From positions 62,001 through 126,000 of the forward strand of contig CANNZV010001869.1 in assembly GCA_947561585.1 (NCBI GenBank): DNA of 64,000 nt, read 5' to 3'. The stretch's first letter is position 1, and every line of letters begins with the position of its first letter. Shown piece by piece: positions 9,954 to 20,844 of the stretch. The DNA is from Caprella mutica. Lineage: Eukaryota; Arthropoda; Malacostraca; Amphipoda; Caprellidae. A program made the position numbers and the translations under genes. The notes below the pieces were generated by a model. It did no database searches. It worked only from the letters and a program-made list of their open reading frames with translations, and was not told the origin of the DNA.

Positions 9954-10540
9954 TTCTCAAAATTGACTCCAAATCAACCCAGCGTAACTAACTCCAACTA
10001 ACTTTCACATCCAGAAGAGCTGAAACTTTCAAAGTTGGTCTTATATTGACAAAGCTATAACACTGAGGCTAGCACCCGAAGGAGGACTCTAATAGCAGCT
10101 CTAACCAAAACAGAACAGGTCCCACAATGTTCAAGCCAGAACAGACACATAGGCACCAAAAACCACGAGTACTCCCCTCCACAATTGATCAGACAACTTC
10201 CGGCAGCTTGAAGTTCAGGGGCCCACAACAGTTCAGGCATACGACTCCAGGTAGCTTTTATACCTGTCCAGTCACCAACCACAGTTTTGAGTGGTTTGTG
10301 ATACCGGGCACAGATAGGACTGTCAGTGACAAGTCTATAGGACTTTGCTTCAGCCCGGTACACCTCAAGAACTGTGCCAGCAGCGATTTTGTGGTACAAG
10401 GCGCAGCGACGCTGGAACCCGAGACTATTAATCAAGGAAAACGGTCAGCTGCTACTCACACACCTTGCACACACGACACGCCGCTAGGGTATATTATGCC
10501 GCTAGGGTGTAATATTTTCTCGCCTGAACTGTTTACCTAC
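9954..10540 (-). other. Probable 5' leader of the LINE
   Basis: This stretch lies just upstream of the ORF1 ATG and is richer in G+C than its surroundings. It contains a 126-codon open frame (10435-10055) of no recognised family, which may be chance. It also has two copies of CGCTAGGGT spaced 20 bp apart near 10483-10511. The 5' end of the element cannot be fixed because no TSD was found. Confidence 0.35.
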
Positions 10541-11118
10541 GTATATGTCTAAACCGGAAGTCAGAAGGTGGAGGTATTTGAGCAACTCAGTAGTTTCAGG
10601 CACCTACAACTGGACAGTCTGGACTTACAGATACAAGGATCAGGTACACTGAAATGTAGGTTATTGCTGTGTTCGAACCTACTATCAAGTATCAACCACA
10701 GAGAAATACACAATTCAATGCCAATAAATAAAAATTCAGTCTCCTCGTACAAGCTAGAGTCAACCGGAAGAATGTTAAACATGGGTGAACAAATAACAAA
10801 TAATAGATTAATAGCAATTATCAAGAGGAGGAACCCAAGCAGCCGATCAAAATCTGATTGGCCAAGGCCGTCTTCCTATCTATTCCCTATTCCCAAATTA
10901 AGCAACTTAACAGCTGTCAGTTCAGTAATTTAAAGAAATACCTATATCTCTGTTAGTCTATTACTATTAGTCAGCTACTGAAATCAATTAACTAGGCTAC
11001 CTATAAAAAAAAACACTGATTAATATCCACTTCAATTTATCTATCCCTTGCAGAAACTTCTAACAGTTATGCTGGCTACCTACTTATTTGAAAATATTCT
11101 AACTACCTAGGTAAGCTA
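10541..11118. other. AT-rich DNA without recognised feature
   Basis: Short open frames here (for example 10568-10933) show no family motif. Nothing else was seen. Confidence 0.5.
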
Positions 11119-11126
11119 CCTATAGG

Positions 11127-11343
11127 CCAAGTAAAATAGTATGTCTCATAAACTCGCCATTTGTCTCTCCAAAATTCAACAAATTCTCTCCAAAATGATC
11201 AAATTTTCATAAATTCTCTCCAAAATAACATTGTAGCATAGGAGAAAAATAGATAAAACTCGCCATTTGCAATTGAAGGGCTCAAAATAACTGTCACAAA
11301 CTCGCCATTAAAAGGGCAAGTTTGGACATGCTTTATTACTTGG
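11127..11343. mobile_element. MITE, CCAAGTAA family, complete 217-bp copy
   Basis: It begins CCAAGTAAAATAGTATGTC and ends GACATGCTTTATTACTTGG, imperfect 19-bp TIRs. It is flanked by a perfect 8-bp TSD, CCTATAGG (11119-11126 and 11344-11351), which is also a palindrome. Inside, AAACTCGCCATT recurs in both orientations, and 'ttctctccaaaat' is repeated. It is non-coding and is the reference copy for 2182-2379, 2973-3705 and 3012-3509. Confidence 0.92.
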
Positions 11344-11351
11344 CCTATAGG

Positions 11352-12839
11352 CTAATCCACATTCTGTAACATTAAACATTCATAACAATAAATTCACACT
11401 ACCTAGCTACTCAAGAATCAGAACTAATTGACTAACTGAATTACTAATCACTATCTAATACAGAGAGACAAATTCATTAATACGATCTAAAGACTAACTA
11501 GCACTAATATATATCTTCACTACCTATTTTACAACAAATTCACAATTACCCACTCATAAAATTATAAATCTGAAATAACTAACCTACTAGGTACTATCAC
11601 CGTACTAAACAACTATTAACACAATCTACCTATTTGCTATTTCACAACAGTACTATCAGACTATCTTAACTAGTAACTACTTACTTCACAATCAATCAAT
11701 AAATTACCTAACTAGCCCTAAATTATTTACCTAACAATCGTCTATCAGACAATACGCAAATCGCAATCATTCGCAACCTCCTAACAACACACTTATTAAT
11801 AGCCTCGTAATTAAACAACAATTCATACTAAATTTACCTTCAATCATTTACAAACACTCAATAGTAACAAAACACAAATTACAAAAGAAATTACCAGTCT
11901 CAGTCCTGGAGCTGCTCAGTACACCACACGTCTGCCTTGGAGATCAGTTCTACATATCCCTAATTAATTAGTGATATTAATTCCTAAACCACGGAATCGT
12001 ACACATTGAAGTGGTTGCACGGGAACGCTAACCGAGGGACCGTACTTCGTACCTTGAAGGAACATTCTTCGAGTTCTTCAGCAAGGGAACGCACCTATAG
12101 ATGACTGCATGTGTTGCGAGTGTAGCTAATTTTGCACATTTCACTAATATGCGGATTCACTTATGAATTCTCCCTATTTCCTTTGTATCGAATCAGTCTT
12201 CTGATATGTACACAACAAACATATAAATGTCGATTCGATGCCAGTCGCTGTCGAATTCATAGCGCTAACGGTGGGTATAGACTTAGCAATCATTTCGACT
12301 CATAGTAGATATCGGAATGTCTGTTTCTAAGTGATATTTGAATTTAGAATTCGAGTAGAAACACGAAAATTGATACATGGTTTTAACAGCATCATCTTGA
12401 CGTCTGCAAGTGAAGGATCTTTCTTTTTGTGGTGGCAGAGGTGAATACCTGAACGGAAAGTGAGGAGGACTGACCCGCTGAAAAGGGTATCAACGAAGCT
12501 ACATCTTGATCTTTATCTTGATGTCTTTTTCCAAACGATATATGAAATTTATACTTCGACCAGATGTACGAAAACAGATAGGGTTAGTATCGAATCATCG
12601 GACAGACTGATTTGTCGGATAAATGAGTTCAAATACCAAAATGTACAGAAGTATTACGTCATACGAGGCCAGGTGATAGATAGTCAGGTAGAGTTGTGTT
12701 TTCTTAACAGTGCGATGTAATTTTGAAGTTATTCTTTGAATATTTGTGAAATAATTTGACTGACAGTGAAAAAAGTTTGATTCTGTCATTATTTGAATCT
12801 AGCGGAAATAAAATCACCTCATATTGCAAAAGATATTAC
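11352..12839. other. AT-rich DNA; one segment related to 4339-4375 in reverse
   Basis: No gene was seen. Around 12060-12097 the reverse complement reads GGTGCGTTCCC.TGCTGAAGAACTCGAAG and matches about 4339-4370. A short phrase TGGTGGCAGAGGTGAA at 12431 resembles the primer-binding region of the Ty3 element at 13055, but no LTR was seen next to it. Confidence 0.4.
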
Positions 12840-13054
12840 TGTTAAGTGATATGTTTATATATAATTTCATATATTAAACTATTATTCATTATTATTTAAG
12901 TTATACATTATATAGCTAATGGTATTCGTATTTGATCACATAGACACTTACGCACTATTGTCAGTTCATGAGATACAGTCATAGAGTAAACATGTGTGTT
13001 ACCCCTGTGTCTCATTCTCCTGTGTCACTCATACCTTTAACAAATAACTTAACA
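12840..13054 (+). repeat. 5' LTR (215 bp)
   Basis: TG...CA boundaries. An AT-rich TATA-like run (GTTTATATATAATTTC) near its start could serve as promoter or U3 sequence. Preceded by TSD TTAC. Confidence 0.93.
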
Positions 13055-13072
13055 TGGTGGCAGCTGATTTAA
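13055..13072 (+). promoter_or_regulatory. Primer-binding site
   Basis: TGGTGGCAGC follows the 5' LTR with no gap and begins with TGG, the complement of tRNA CCA. Which tRNA is used was not determined. Confidence 0.65.
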
Positions 13073-13142
13073 ATCTTTCAGAGTTATAAAAGAAAGTGAA
13101 TCAGTAACTGAACAAAGAGAAAGAAAAGAACTAACTGAACAA

Positions 13143-16100
13143 ATGAGTGATACAGAAGAAACAAGAGAAGCAGCAAGTAGCCAGACTTCTGCGATGTTGC
13201 CAAAAGTTTTGCCTCCAGCACGTTTATCTTTGGGTGAGAATTCACAAAGAAGCTGGAAGTTATTTAAACAAAGATGGCAGAGTTATGCAGCCTTAAGTGA
13301 TCTAGATAGGCAACCGTTACCTAAACAAAAAGCATTGTTTATACAAATTCTAGATGATGATGCTCTTGAAGTCTATAATAGTTTTTCAATAGCAGACGAC
13401 AGTCCAATGCGCAATATAATTGAAGCGTTTGACAACCACATAATAGGGAGAACGAACGTTACGTACGAGAGATATAAATTTAACAAAAGGCAACAAGAAG
13501 AAGGTGAAACACTTGAGAATTTCATCGCAGACCTTCAGAGATTAATTAAAAACTGTGATTATTGTGAAAATTGCCGTGATTCGATCCTTAAAGACAAATT
13601 AGTTTTAGGTGTCAGGAACGCCGAGTTACAAAGAGAACTTCTCAAGGTGACAGATTTGACCTTGACGCGCGCCATTGAAATATCCAAAGCAAGTGAATGC
13701 GCAGTAATGCAAAACAAAGAGCTTCGTGGTGAGACCGTAAACAAAATAAAAACTTCGTTTAAAAGTTTTTCAACGGTAAATAAAAGAGAATGCAGATATT
13801 GTGGAACGAAGCACTCTTTTAAGAAGGAATTATGCCCAGCTTATCAGAAGACTTGCAATTTATGTAAGAAAAAGAACCATTTCTCTAAATGCTGCAAAAC
13901 TGAGAAGAAAGAAGAAACTCACAGAAGAAGAAGAACAACAGTAAACTACCTAGAAGAACATGAAGATGACAGCGACAGCCAATCCAACGTGGAGTGGATA
14001 AACAACATAAATAAGGAAACTAAATCAAGCAAAGAAATAAAATGCGCGTTACTTATTAACAATGAGAAAGTAAATTTTCAAGTAGATAGTGGAGCGTCAG
14101 TGAACACAATACCTGAAAAATTTGTGAATGACTATGAAATAACGAGTACAACACTTAGTTCTTGGAACAATGAAAAATATAAACCTATTGGTGAGTGCAG
14201 ACTTATTGTGAAAAACCCTAAAAATAATAAGAGATATAATGTGAAATTTTTAGTGTGTAATAATGATCTAACTCCGATATTAGGACTGAATGCTAGCACC
14301 CAAATGAAAATGTTAACGATCGAAGAAGAAAATTTTGAAAGAATTATGTCAGTGAATATTGAAAATTACAGTGAAGTGTTTAGTGATACATTAGGAACAT
14401 TCGAAGGTGAGCAGAAATTGAAAATAAGAGAAAATGTAGTGCCAGTTGTAATGCCGTGTCGAAGTATACCCATTGCAGTCAAACCAAAACTAAAAGAAGA
14501 ATTAGATAGACTACAGAAGATGAACGTAATCAAGCAAGTGGATGAACCGACAGATTGGGTAAGCCAGATAGTTGTAGTGCCAAAACAAGACGGCAATATA
14601 CGAATCTGTATTGACCCAAAGGAACTCAATAAAGCGTTGATGAGAGAACATTATGTACTGCCAACGATCAAAGATGTGCTGCATGAGCTAGAAGGATCTA
14701 CAATATTTTCTAAAGCTGACATGAGCTCTGGATATTGGCATGTAAAATTAGACGATGACAGCAGCAAGATGACTACATTTCAAACAGAATTCGGACGATA
14801 TCGATGGCTCCGATTACCTTTTGGATTGTCTGTATCAGCAGAGATGTTCCAAAAGAGACTTATAGAAGCATTAGCAGGACTAGAAGGTGTCATTTGCATA
14901 GCTGACGATGTCGTCATTCACGCGAGGAACAAGAAAGAACACGAAATTAGAATGAAAGCCTTCCTAGAGAGATGTCAACGAGAGAGGATCCGCCTGAATA
15001 AGAAGAAAATGATGTACGAATTAGACTCAATCACATTCATGGGGCACACAATTACAAAAGAAGGATTAAAGCCAGACAAATTGAAAGTTGAAGCCATTCA
15101 AGAACTCCCTACCCCTACAAACGTGACCCAGCTACGCAGTTTCTTAGGTATTGTAAATTACCTGGGAAAATTTATCAACAATTGCAGCGAAATCTTGCAA
15201 CCTCTTCACAACTTAGTCAAGAAAGATGTGGAATGGACTTGGTCCAAAGCGCAAGAAACTGCATTCAAAGTTATCAAGAACAAGATAGCTAATATTAGTC
15301 TCTTAGTATATTACGACCCGAAGAAGGAACTTACACTTGAAAATGACGCCTCAGAATATGGAATAGGATCAGTTCTCAAGCAAGAAGGAAAACCAATAGC
15401 CTATGCTAGCAGGCTACTCACGGAAACAGAAAAACGGTATGCACAAATAGAAAAAGAAATGTTAGCCGTTGTATATGGACTCGAAAAATTTCACCATTAT
15501 GCTTATGGCAGAGATATAACTGTCATAACAGATCATAAGCCACTTGTCAGTATCAACCAGAAGACACTGTCAAAAGCACCAAAGAGATTGCAATCGTTAC
15601 TCCTTCGCATCCAGGGATACAACATGAAACTTCAATATAAACAAGGAAAGACTTTGATTATAGCGGATGCCTTATCAAGAAACCCATTGAACAGACGGGA
15701 AGAGGTATTTTGTGTGAATAATATCAGAGATCTACCTTTAAAACAAGAGCGATTTGAAGATATCAGGATAGCGACCAGTAAAGACGACTCTATGTGTCAA
15801 CTAAAGTACATCATCGCCAATGGTTGGCCAGAGGACAAGGAAAACGTACCTTCACAAGTGAAGCCTTATTTTCATTATCGTGATGAAATGACAGTTGAGG
15901 ACGGAATAATCTTACGAGGATCAAGAATCGTCATTCCACCCTCACTTAGAAAGGAAATGAAAATTAAAGTTCATGCGGGCCACACCGGAGTAAACTCATG
16001 TTTACGAAGAGCAAGGAGCTACATATATTGGCCTGGCATGTCTACAGAAATCAGACAATATGTTGAAAACTGCAACACATGTGCCTCACTTCCAACTAAG

Positions 16101-17042
16101 CAACCAGAACAACCACTCAAGCTACATGAGGTCCCTAGCAGACCCTGGCAGAAAGTTGGAATCGACATATTCACCATACAAGCAAGAAACTACCTCATCA
16201 CTACGGATTATTTCAGCAAGTACTTTGAAATTGACCATCTACGGGAAATGACCTCATCTGAAGTAATTTCCAAGCTGAAAAATAACTTTGCTCGTTTTGG
16301 AATACCTGAAACCCTTATATCCGACAATGGTCCACAACTAGCATCGTTCGAGTTCAAAAAATTTTGTTCCAAATGGTCCATCAAACACATCACAAGCAGT
16401 CCTGGCAACAGCCGTTCAAACGGAGCTGCTGAAGCTGCGGTTAAAATAGCGAAACGCATGATGAAGAGATGTATATTTAATAACGAAGACCAATATATAG
16501 CGCTTTTGAACTTAAGAAACACACCAGAAGAAGGCGTAGACTACAGTCCAGTTCAAAGACTCATGGGACGACGAACACGAACTCAACTTCCAACAATCAG
16601 CAACTTATTACAACCAACAGTAATTGACACAAGTAAAGCCATGGCACAGATGGAAAACAAAAAAGCAAGAATAGGACAGAAATACGACAAACGACATGAA
16701 CTCCCACCTCTTCAAAGAGACGATATAGTTAAGATGCAACCGATCGTCAACTCTAAATCTCCTTGGAAAACAGCAACCGTGAAGAGACAACTAACTAGCA
16801 GGAGTTATGAAGTGCAAACGGATGACTCAAGAACATATCGAAGAAACAGACAGTTTCTTAGACAGCAACCAACAACAACGACGACTCACATAGCCAACAC
16901 AATTCCTGACAATAGTAACCAAGAATGCATCGCAGAAAATAACGAAACTCCTATATCCAAGACAAACTCTCCTAACAAGTTACAGCCAATGACATCTAGA
17001 TTTGGTCGTGTCATTCGAAAACCTAAAAGATTTGATGATTAA
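13143..17042 (+). CDS. gag-pol: Gag-Pol polyprotein of Ty3/gypsy element (1299 aa)
   Basis: One continuous frame encodes particle protein and replication enzymes. Gag occupies residues 1 to about 260 and ends with two Cys-His knuckles (from Cys217, CRYCG..H and CNLCKKKNHF), the arrangement seen in Mag/K02A2.6-type elements. The aspartic protease has DSGA at 315-318. Reverse transcriptase shows the LPFGLS motif and IADD at 586-589, where the usual form is Y[VI]DD. RNase H has its Asp at 735 (NDAS) and ITDHKPL. Integrase has an HHCC-type zinc domain (HAGHTG...CNTC) and the DD35E triad Asp1008, Asp1061, Glu1097. The Met at 13143 is the first ATG after the leader. No frameshift separates Gag and Pol, so how the Gag:Pol ratio is set is unknown. 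Confidence 0.95.
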   Translation: MSDTEETREAASSQTSAMLPKVLPPARLSLGENSQRSWKLFKQRWQSYAALSDLDRQPLPKQKALFIQILDDDALEVYNSFSIADDSPMRNIIEAFDNHIIGRTNVTYERYKFNKRQQEEGETLENFIADLQRLIKNCDYCENCRDSILKDKLVLGVRNAELQRELLKVTDLTLTRAIEISKASECAVMQNKELRGETVNKIKTSFKSFSTVNKRECRYCGTKHSFKKELCPAYQKTCNLCKKKNHFSKCCKTEKKEETHRRRRTTVNYLEEHEDDSDSQSNVEWINNINKETKSSKEIKCALLINNEKVNFQVDSGASVNTIPEKFVNDYEITSTTLSSWNNEKYKPIGECRLIVKNPKNNKRYNVKFLVCNNDLTPILGLNASTQMKMLTIEEENFERIMSVNIENYSEVFSDTLGTFEGEQKLKIRENVVPVVMPCRSIPIAVKPKLKEELDRLQKMNVIKQVDEPTDWVSQIVVVPKQDGNIRICIDPKELNKALMREHYVLPTIKDVLHELEGSTIFSKADMSSGYWHVKLDDDSSKMTTFQTEFGRYRWLRLPFGLSVSAEMFQKRLIEALAGLEGVICIADDVVIHARNKKEHEIRMKAFLERCQRERIRLNKKKMMYELDSITFMGHTITKEGLKPDKLKVEAIQELPTPTNVTQLRSFLGIVNYLGKFINNCSEILQPLHNLVKKDVEWTWSKAQETAFKVIKNKIANISLLVYYDPKKELTLENDASEYGIGSVLKQEGKPIAYASRLLTETEKRYAQIEKEMLAVVYGLEKFHHYAYGRDITVITDHKPLVSINQKTLSKAPKRLQSLLLRIQGYNMKLQYKQGKTLIIADALSRNPLNRREEVFCVNNIRDLPLKQERFEDIRIATSKDDSMCQLKYIIANGWPEDKENVPSQVKPYFHYRDEMTVEDGIILRGSRIVIPPSLRKEMKIKVHAGHTGVNSCLRRARSYIYWPGMSTEIRQYVENCNTCASLPTKQPEQPLKLHEVPSRPWQKVGIDIFTIQARNYLITTDYFSKYFEIDHLREMTSSEVISKLKNNFARFGIPETLISDNGPQLASFEFKKFCSKWSIKHITSSPGNSRSNGAAEAAVKIAKRMMKRCIFNNEDQYIALLNLRNTPEEGVDYSPVQRLMGRRTRTQLPTISNLLQPTVIDTSKAMAQMENKKARIGQKYDKRHELPPLQRDDIVKMQPIVNSKSPWKTATVKRQLTSRSYEVQTDDSRTYRRNRQFLRQQPTTTTTHIANTIPDNSNQECIAENNETPISKTNSPNKLQPMTSRFGRVIRKPKRFDD

Positions 17043-17225
17043 TTATTTTGCTTATTATTATTGTGCATGTTCTATTATTATTTACATATGGCATCGCTAT
17101 TGTGCATTTCACTAATTATAATAATATGATTTATTTTGAATGTATGAATTAAAAGTTGTTTTCTATATTCAAAGAGTTATTTAAAGGAATGCTTAAATAT
17201 TTATCATTTAATTTCATTGTTTCAT

Positions 17226-17237
17226 AAGAAAGGAGGA
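17226..17237 (+). promoter_or_regulatory. Polypurine tract
   Basis: AAGAAAGGAGGA, all purine, ends immediately before the 3' LTR at 17238. This is the expected plus-strand primer of LTR elements. Confidence 0.85.
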
Positions 17238-17452
17238 TGTTAAGTGATATGTTTATATATAATTTCATATATTAAACTATTATTCATTATTATTTAAGTT
17301 ATACATTATATAGCTAATGGTATTCGTATTTGATCACATAGACACTTACGCACTATTGTCAGTTCATGAGATACAGTCATAGAGTAAACATGTGTGTTAC
17401 CCCTGTGTCTCATTCTCCTGTGTCACTCATACCTTTAACAAATAACTTAACA
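17238..17452 (+). repeat. 3' LTR (215 bp)
   Basis: Same sequence as 12840-13054 throughout by eye, and followed by TSD TTAC at 17453-17456. Confidence 0.93.
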
Positions 17453-17456
17453 TTAC

Positions 17457-18204
17457 AAATGACCTATGAGCTCCATGTCACTCTACTTTTATTTGATGGC
17501 TACAGCAGGAGTGTTGCTATATAGAGGAATAAACCATTTCCCAAATATTTTAGCTTGTTTTGTACTGCACCGTGTCCGGAAGTTCGATTCAAAATTTCGA
17601 AAAATCGTGTTTTCGGACATCTGTCCGATGTTTCTATTAAATATTGTCTGAAGAATCGATTTTGATCATCAGAAAAAGTTTTTGAACCTATTTACATCCA
17701 TATTTTGCTTGATGATGTTATGTACCTATTGCCTTAATAATGTTTATTGCACGCAGGGTAATTATACATAATAACAATAAAAATAGCACACTACATGCTG
17801 AGTTGCCCTGGTTCTGGGACCGACTTCATCATTTTCCAACTTATATTTATTTGCTCAGAAAAACTAAAATAATCATGTTTAGTAGAAAGTGGCATAACCT
17901 AACAATATACAGTATCGACAATAATTTTAACTCCCGATACTGTGTCGCCAATCCATTATAAGGTGTAACATGCATTTCTTTTATAGCCGATAACAAGTGC
18001 ACATAATATTTGTGCTCCTATTAGGTACTCTTTCATAAACTTATAGTCATTGTCATTACCAGCGTTCGGGGGAGGAAAGTTCTAGCCACAAAACTTGATG
18101 ATGAAATTTTTCATCGAGAATTTTTTTTTTGAGTGTTTTCATTGTTCCATCAGTAGGTGGCACCTCAAAGGTTAGAAATTAAAAGGTTACTACCACTAAG
18201 AATA
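17457..18204. other. AT-rich DNA, no feature recognised
   Basis: Flank of the Ty3 insertion. Short frames at 17466-17651 and 17740-17961 have no recognisable motif. Confidence 0.5.
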
Positions 18205-19180
18205 TACAGGGTGTCCGCAAAAAAGTAGCCGATTTAAAAGGGTTGTAATTTGTAAACTATTGTTGCTAGAAGATTGAAATAGGTTTCATTTTAAAGATAA
18301 GTCTTCCAAGTTTTTTTCAAAATAAATTTAGCATTACATGACCACACCACAAGATCAATAAACTTATTACTGAAAAAAAAAATATTATTTTTATCACATT
18401 CTGTGTCGAGTATTAGCATGGGTCTATAAAAAAGTAGCCGATTTTAAAGGGCTGTAATTAGTTAGTTAGAAAACTGAAATAGATTTTATTTGAAAGAGGA
18501 GAATTTCAAATTTAATTTAATATCATTCACACCTGAAGAAGATATATAGGCACATTTATAGAGCTGTAATTTCATTAGTGGTTTATTATCCCAAGAAAGG
18601 CATAATTAACAGTGGAATAGAGAAAACTTATCCTTGTGCATGGAGATGTTTAAAAAAGGTTCCGTGATGACTACAATTTATCAGTTTCAGGCAAGATATG
18701 GAACACTATTATCTAAAATAACAGTTGAATGAAATTGCGTTACGTGATATGTCCACGATACAGTGCATAATTTAAATAAAATAAATTCAGGCCATGAAAA
18801 AACATCAAGGACAGAAACATAATTAACATGGTTAGAGAAATTTAATTATCGATGATTAAACGAAATCAGTGAGAAATTTATGTGCTCAGAGATAAACAAT
18901 GAAAACTATTGTTCATTTAATCTTAACATGTCATGTAACACATTTATTTGACACAGTTTTAAATGGAACACATCAAGAACCCATGCTAATGCTCTATACG
19001 GAATTTGACAAAAAACGTGTTTTGTCTGATAAGTTTATTGAGTTTGGTGGTTGTCTTGTAATGCTAAATTTATTATGAAATAAAACTTGGAATTCTTATC
19101 TTTGAAATAAATACTTTTTCATTCTTCTAGCAATAATAGTTTACAAATTACAACCCTTTGAAATCGACTGCGTTTCTTGT
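18205..19180. mobile_element. Decayed TIR element (TACAGGGTG type, mariner-like), ~200-bp TIRs
   Basis: The left end TACAGGGTGTCCGC is preceded by TA. The ~160 bp after it reappear inverted at about 18995-19175 (the ..AATAGTTTACAAATTACAACCC.. region). The right terminus has decayed. A second direct copy of the left TIR ('aaaaaagtagccgatt') lies at 18428-18530, so one element may sit inside another. No transposase frame is left. Confidence 0.6.
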
Positions 19181-19689
19181 TCCTTGCGAATATTTTTTTA
19201 AGAAACGATGACTAACAACACTTTATCGAAAGAAACATAAGCGGTAGAGGCAATATCTATTTTTAAAATATATTTTTCAGTTTTATGAATTTTAGAACCT
19301 TTTTTGGTCACACCGCATCGGTGTTTTATGCAAAGATATGTAAAAGTACCTTAACTATATCTCACTTCCTCCACCAAATGCGTCATACATCCTAATACAG
19401 AGCCGTGCAAATACAATTGAGTGTGAGTGACATCATGACTATTTCGCTCAATTCTAAAAATAGGAAGAGTCTGAAGCCTAGATTAGATGTGGTTACTGCT
19501 ACATATGGTTCAAAATGAATGCCTTGTGTAAGATTTCATTACTATAAATGATGAAAATTTGGTTGTATGGATTGGAATTCAAAGTATAAAATTATTATTC
19601 ATCAAATATAAAAATTTATAAAAACTATATGACTGCAGCATTATAGAGCGCAAAAGTGTTTCGTCATATCCTATTGGGGCATTTTACCC

Positions 19690-20190
19690 CGAAGCACCGG
19701 AAGTTGGGCCCCAGACAATTGAGCCCGTAGACAATTGAGTCCATGACTAATTAACAATTGAGTCCCAATAAAATTGAGCCCAGATAAAACACAAGTTAAG
19801 GAATTATTACTTTGTTACTACAGTATAAATGTTCTTTAATTAAGTTATTGCAGTACAGTCTGAGAAAAACAAGTTTTTAAGCAAAGGCAAAATCTTAATA
19901 TCCTGGGATGTAGCAGAGTTCATCGTTATTAATCGAGTCTGTTTTCTATTAGCAAAATTGAAGACCATTGATACTGTAATAACAAAATAACACCTCTGTA
20001 TTGTGTCTGATGTTTCAATTTTTCTAGGCTCAATTGCCTTGGGGCTCAATTTTTTATGGGCTCAATTGCCTTATTTCCAAATGGCGGACCACATTATAAC
20101 ACCTCTGTAATGTGTCTGCTGTCTCAATTTTTCTAGGCTCAACTGCCTCCAGGCTCAATTGTCGAGGCTCAATTGGTTTGTTTCCCACTG
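19690..20190. mobile_element. Foldback-like element with ACAATTGAG(C/T)CC end units
   Basis: On the left (19719-19785) ACAATTGAGCCC-type units occur about four times. On the right (20024-20180) the inverse GGGCTCAATTG occurs about seven times. In addition a ~110-bp direct repeat (AACACCTCTGTA..TGTGTCTG..TCAATTTTTCTAGGCTCAA) is present at 19990 and 20100. No clear TSD was read. No coding capacity. Confidence 0.5.
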
Positions 20191-20361
20191 GCGGTCTACA
20201 GTCTTTCCAAAAAACTCTGATATGATATGTCTCATATAAGTCGTGTTCCATTCTAAGAGACCCAATACTAAGGGCCTGAGGGTCAATATTCTGCGCCCAA
20301 TGCCAGTATGGGTTCTAAACTTTGGCCAAAATGGTACCCTATAGTCGGTCCGATACTTCAA

Positions 20362-20844
20362 TGTTTAATGGGTTCAAACACATTGTTTAACTACAATTTA
20401 TAAGATTATCATTTAGATTCTAATCGCATTATATGTTCTCTCATTAATTTTAAGGTGTGTGTGTGTGTCGTCATGAGGTTTGCGTTCTATTCAGGATCAT
20501 TTTAATGCAGGTAATATTAGTTCATCATAGTTATAAGACTTTAATATATGTACTAAATGTCCTTAAAATAATTTGATTAGTAAAATATATCATAAATAAC
20601 GAATTTGACATGTGTCCCAAATCTTGAAATCATTTCGATTTTTGTCCGAAATAACGATTTTCGGTGTATATTTTGTATATAATTAAATCATCAAAATTTT
20701 ATACTAGATGTAAAAATAATACTAAAAAAATATTACATCATGTAGTGACATTTCTAAAGTTTACATTTCAATCATCAGAACTTGAATAGATGCTAAAATG
20801 CGCGTACACTATAATTTTGAATGAAACAAAACGTAATCGTCTGA
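20362..20844. other. AT-rich DNA with a short (GT)n tract
   Basis: A (GT)n run lies at 20455-20467. Nothing else was recognised. Confidence 0.5.

Larger units (their letters stand above)
4690..9960 (-). mobile_element. Non-LTR retrotransposon (LINE), nearly full length, inactivated
   Basis: On the minus strand ORF1 (9953 to 8168) is followed by ORF2 (8143 to 4780). ORF2 has endonuclease, reverse transcriptase and a C-terminal CCHC-like motif, the standard order for I/Jockey/R1/CR1-group LINEs; I could not assign the clade. A polyadenylation-like AATAAA sits in the 3' region near 4697-4702. At least two in-frame stops (about 9714 and 7199) and three frameshifts (about 9111-9172, 7010-7030, 5803-5815) make it a dead copy. 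The sense strand is strikingly poor in C. TSDs were not found. Confidence 0.88.
12840..17452 (+). mobile_element. Ty3/gypsy LTR retrotransposon, apparently intact
   Basis: Two 215-bp LTRs (12840-13054 and 17238-17452) start TGTTAAG and end TTAACA, and match at every position I compared. The flanking 4-bp TSD is TTAC (12836-12839 and 17453-17456). A primer-binding site, one long Gag-Pol frame and a polypurine tract sit in the standard order. There is no env frame. Identical LTRs mean a recent insertion, because the LTRs are made identical at integration. With an unbroken frame, the copy may still be able to transpose (inference). Confidence 0.95.

Noticed and set aside
5130..9966. Plus-strand frames opposite the LINE (up to 202 codons)
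   Set aside because: They are Ser/Thr/His-rich shadows of the C-poor sense strand on the minus strand, with no family motif.
12425..12460. Primer-binding-site-like TGGTGGCAGAGGTGAA
   Set aside because: No LTR end precedes it and no retroelement frame follows before the true element at 12840.
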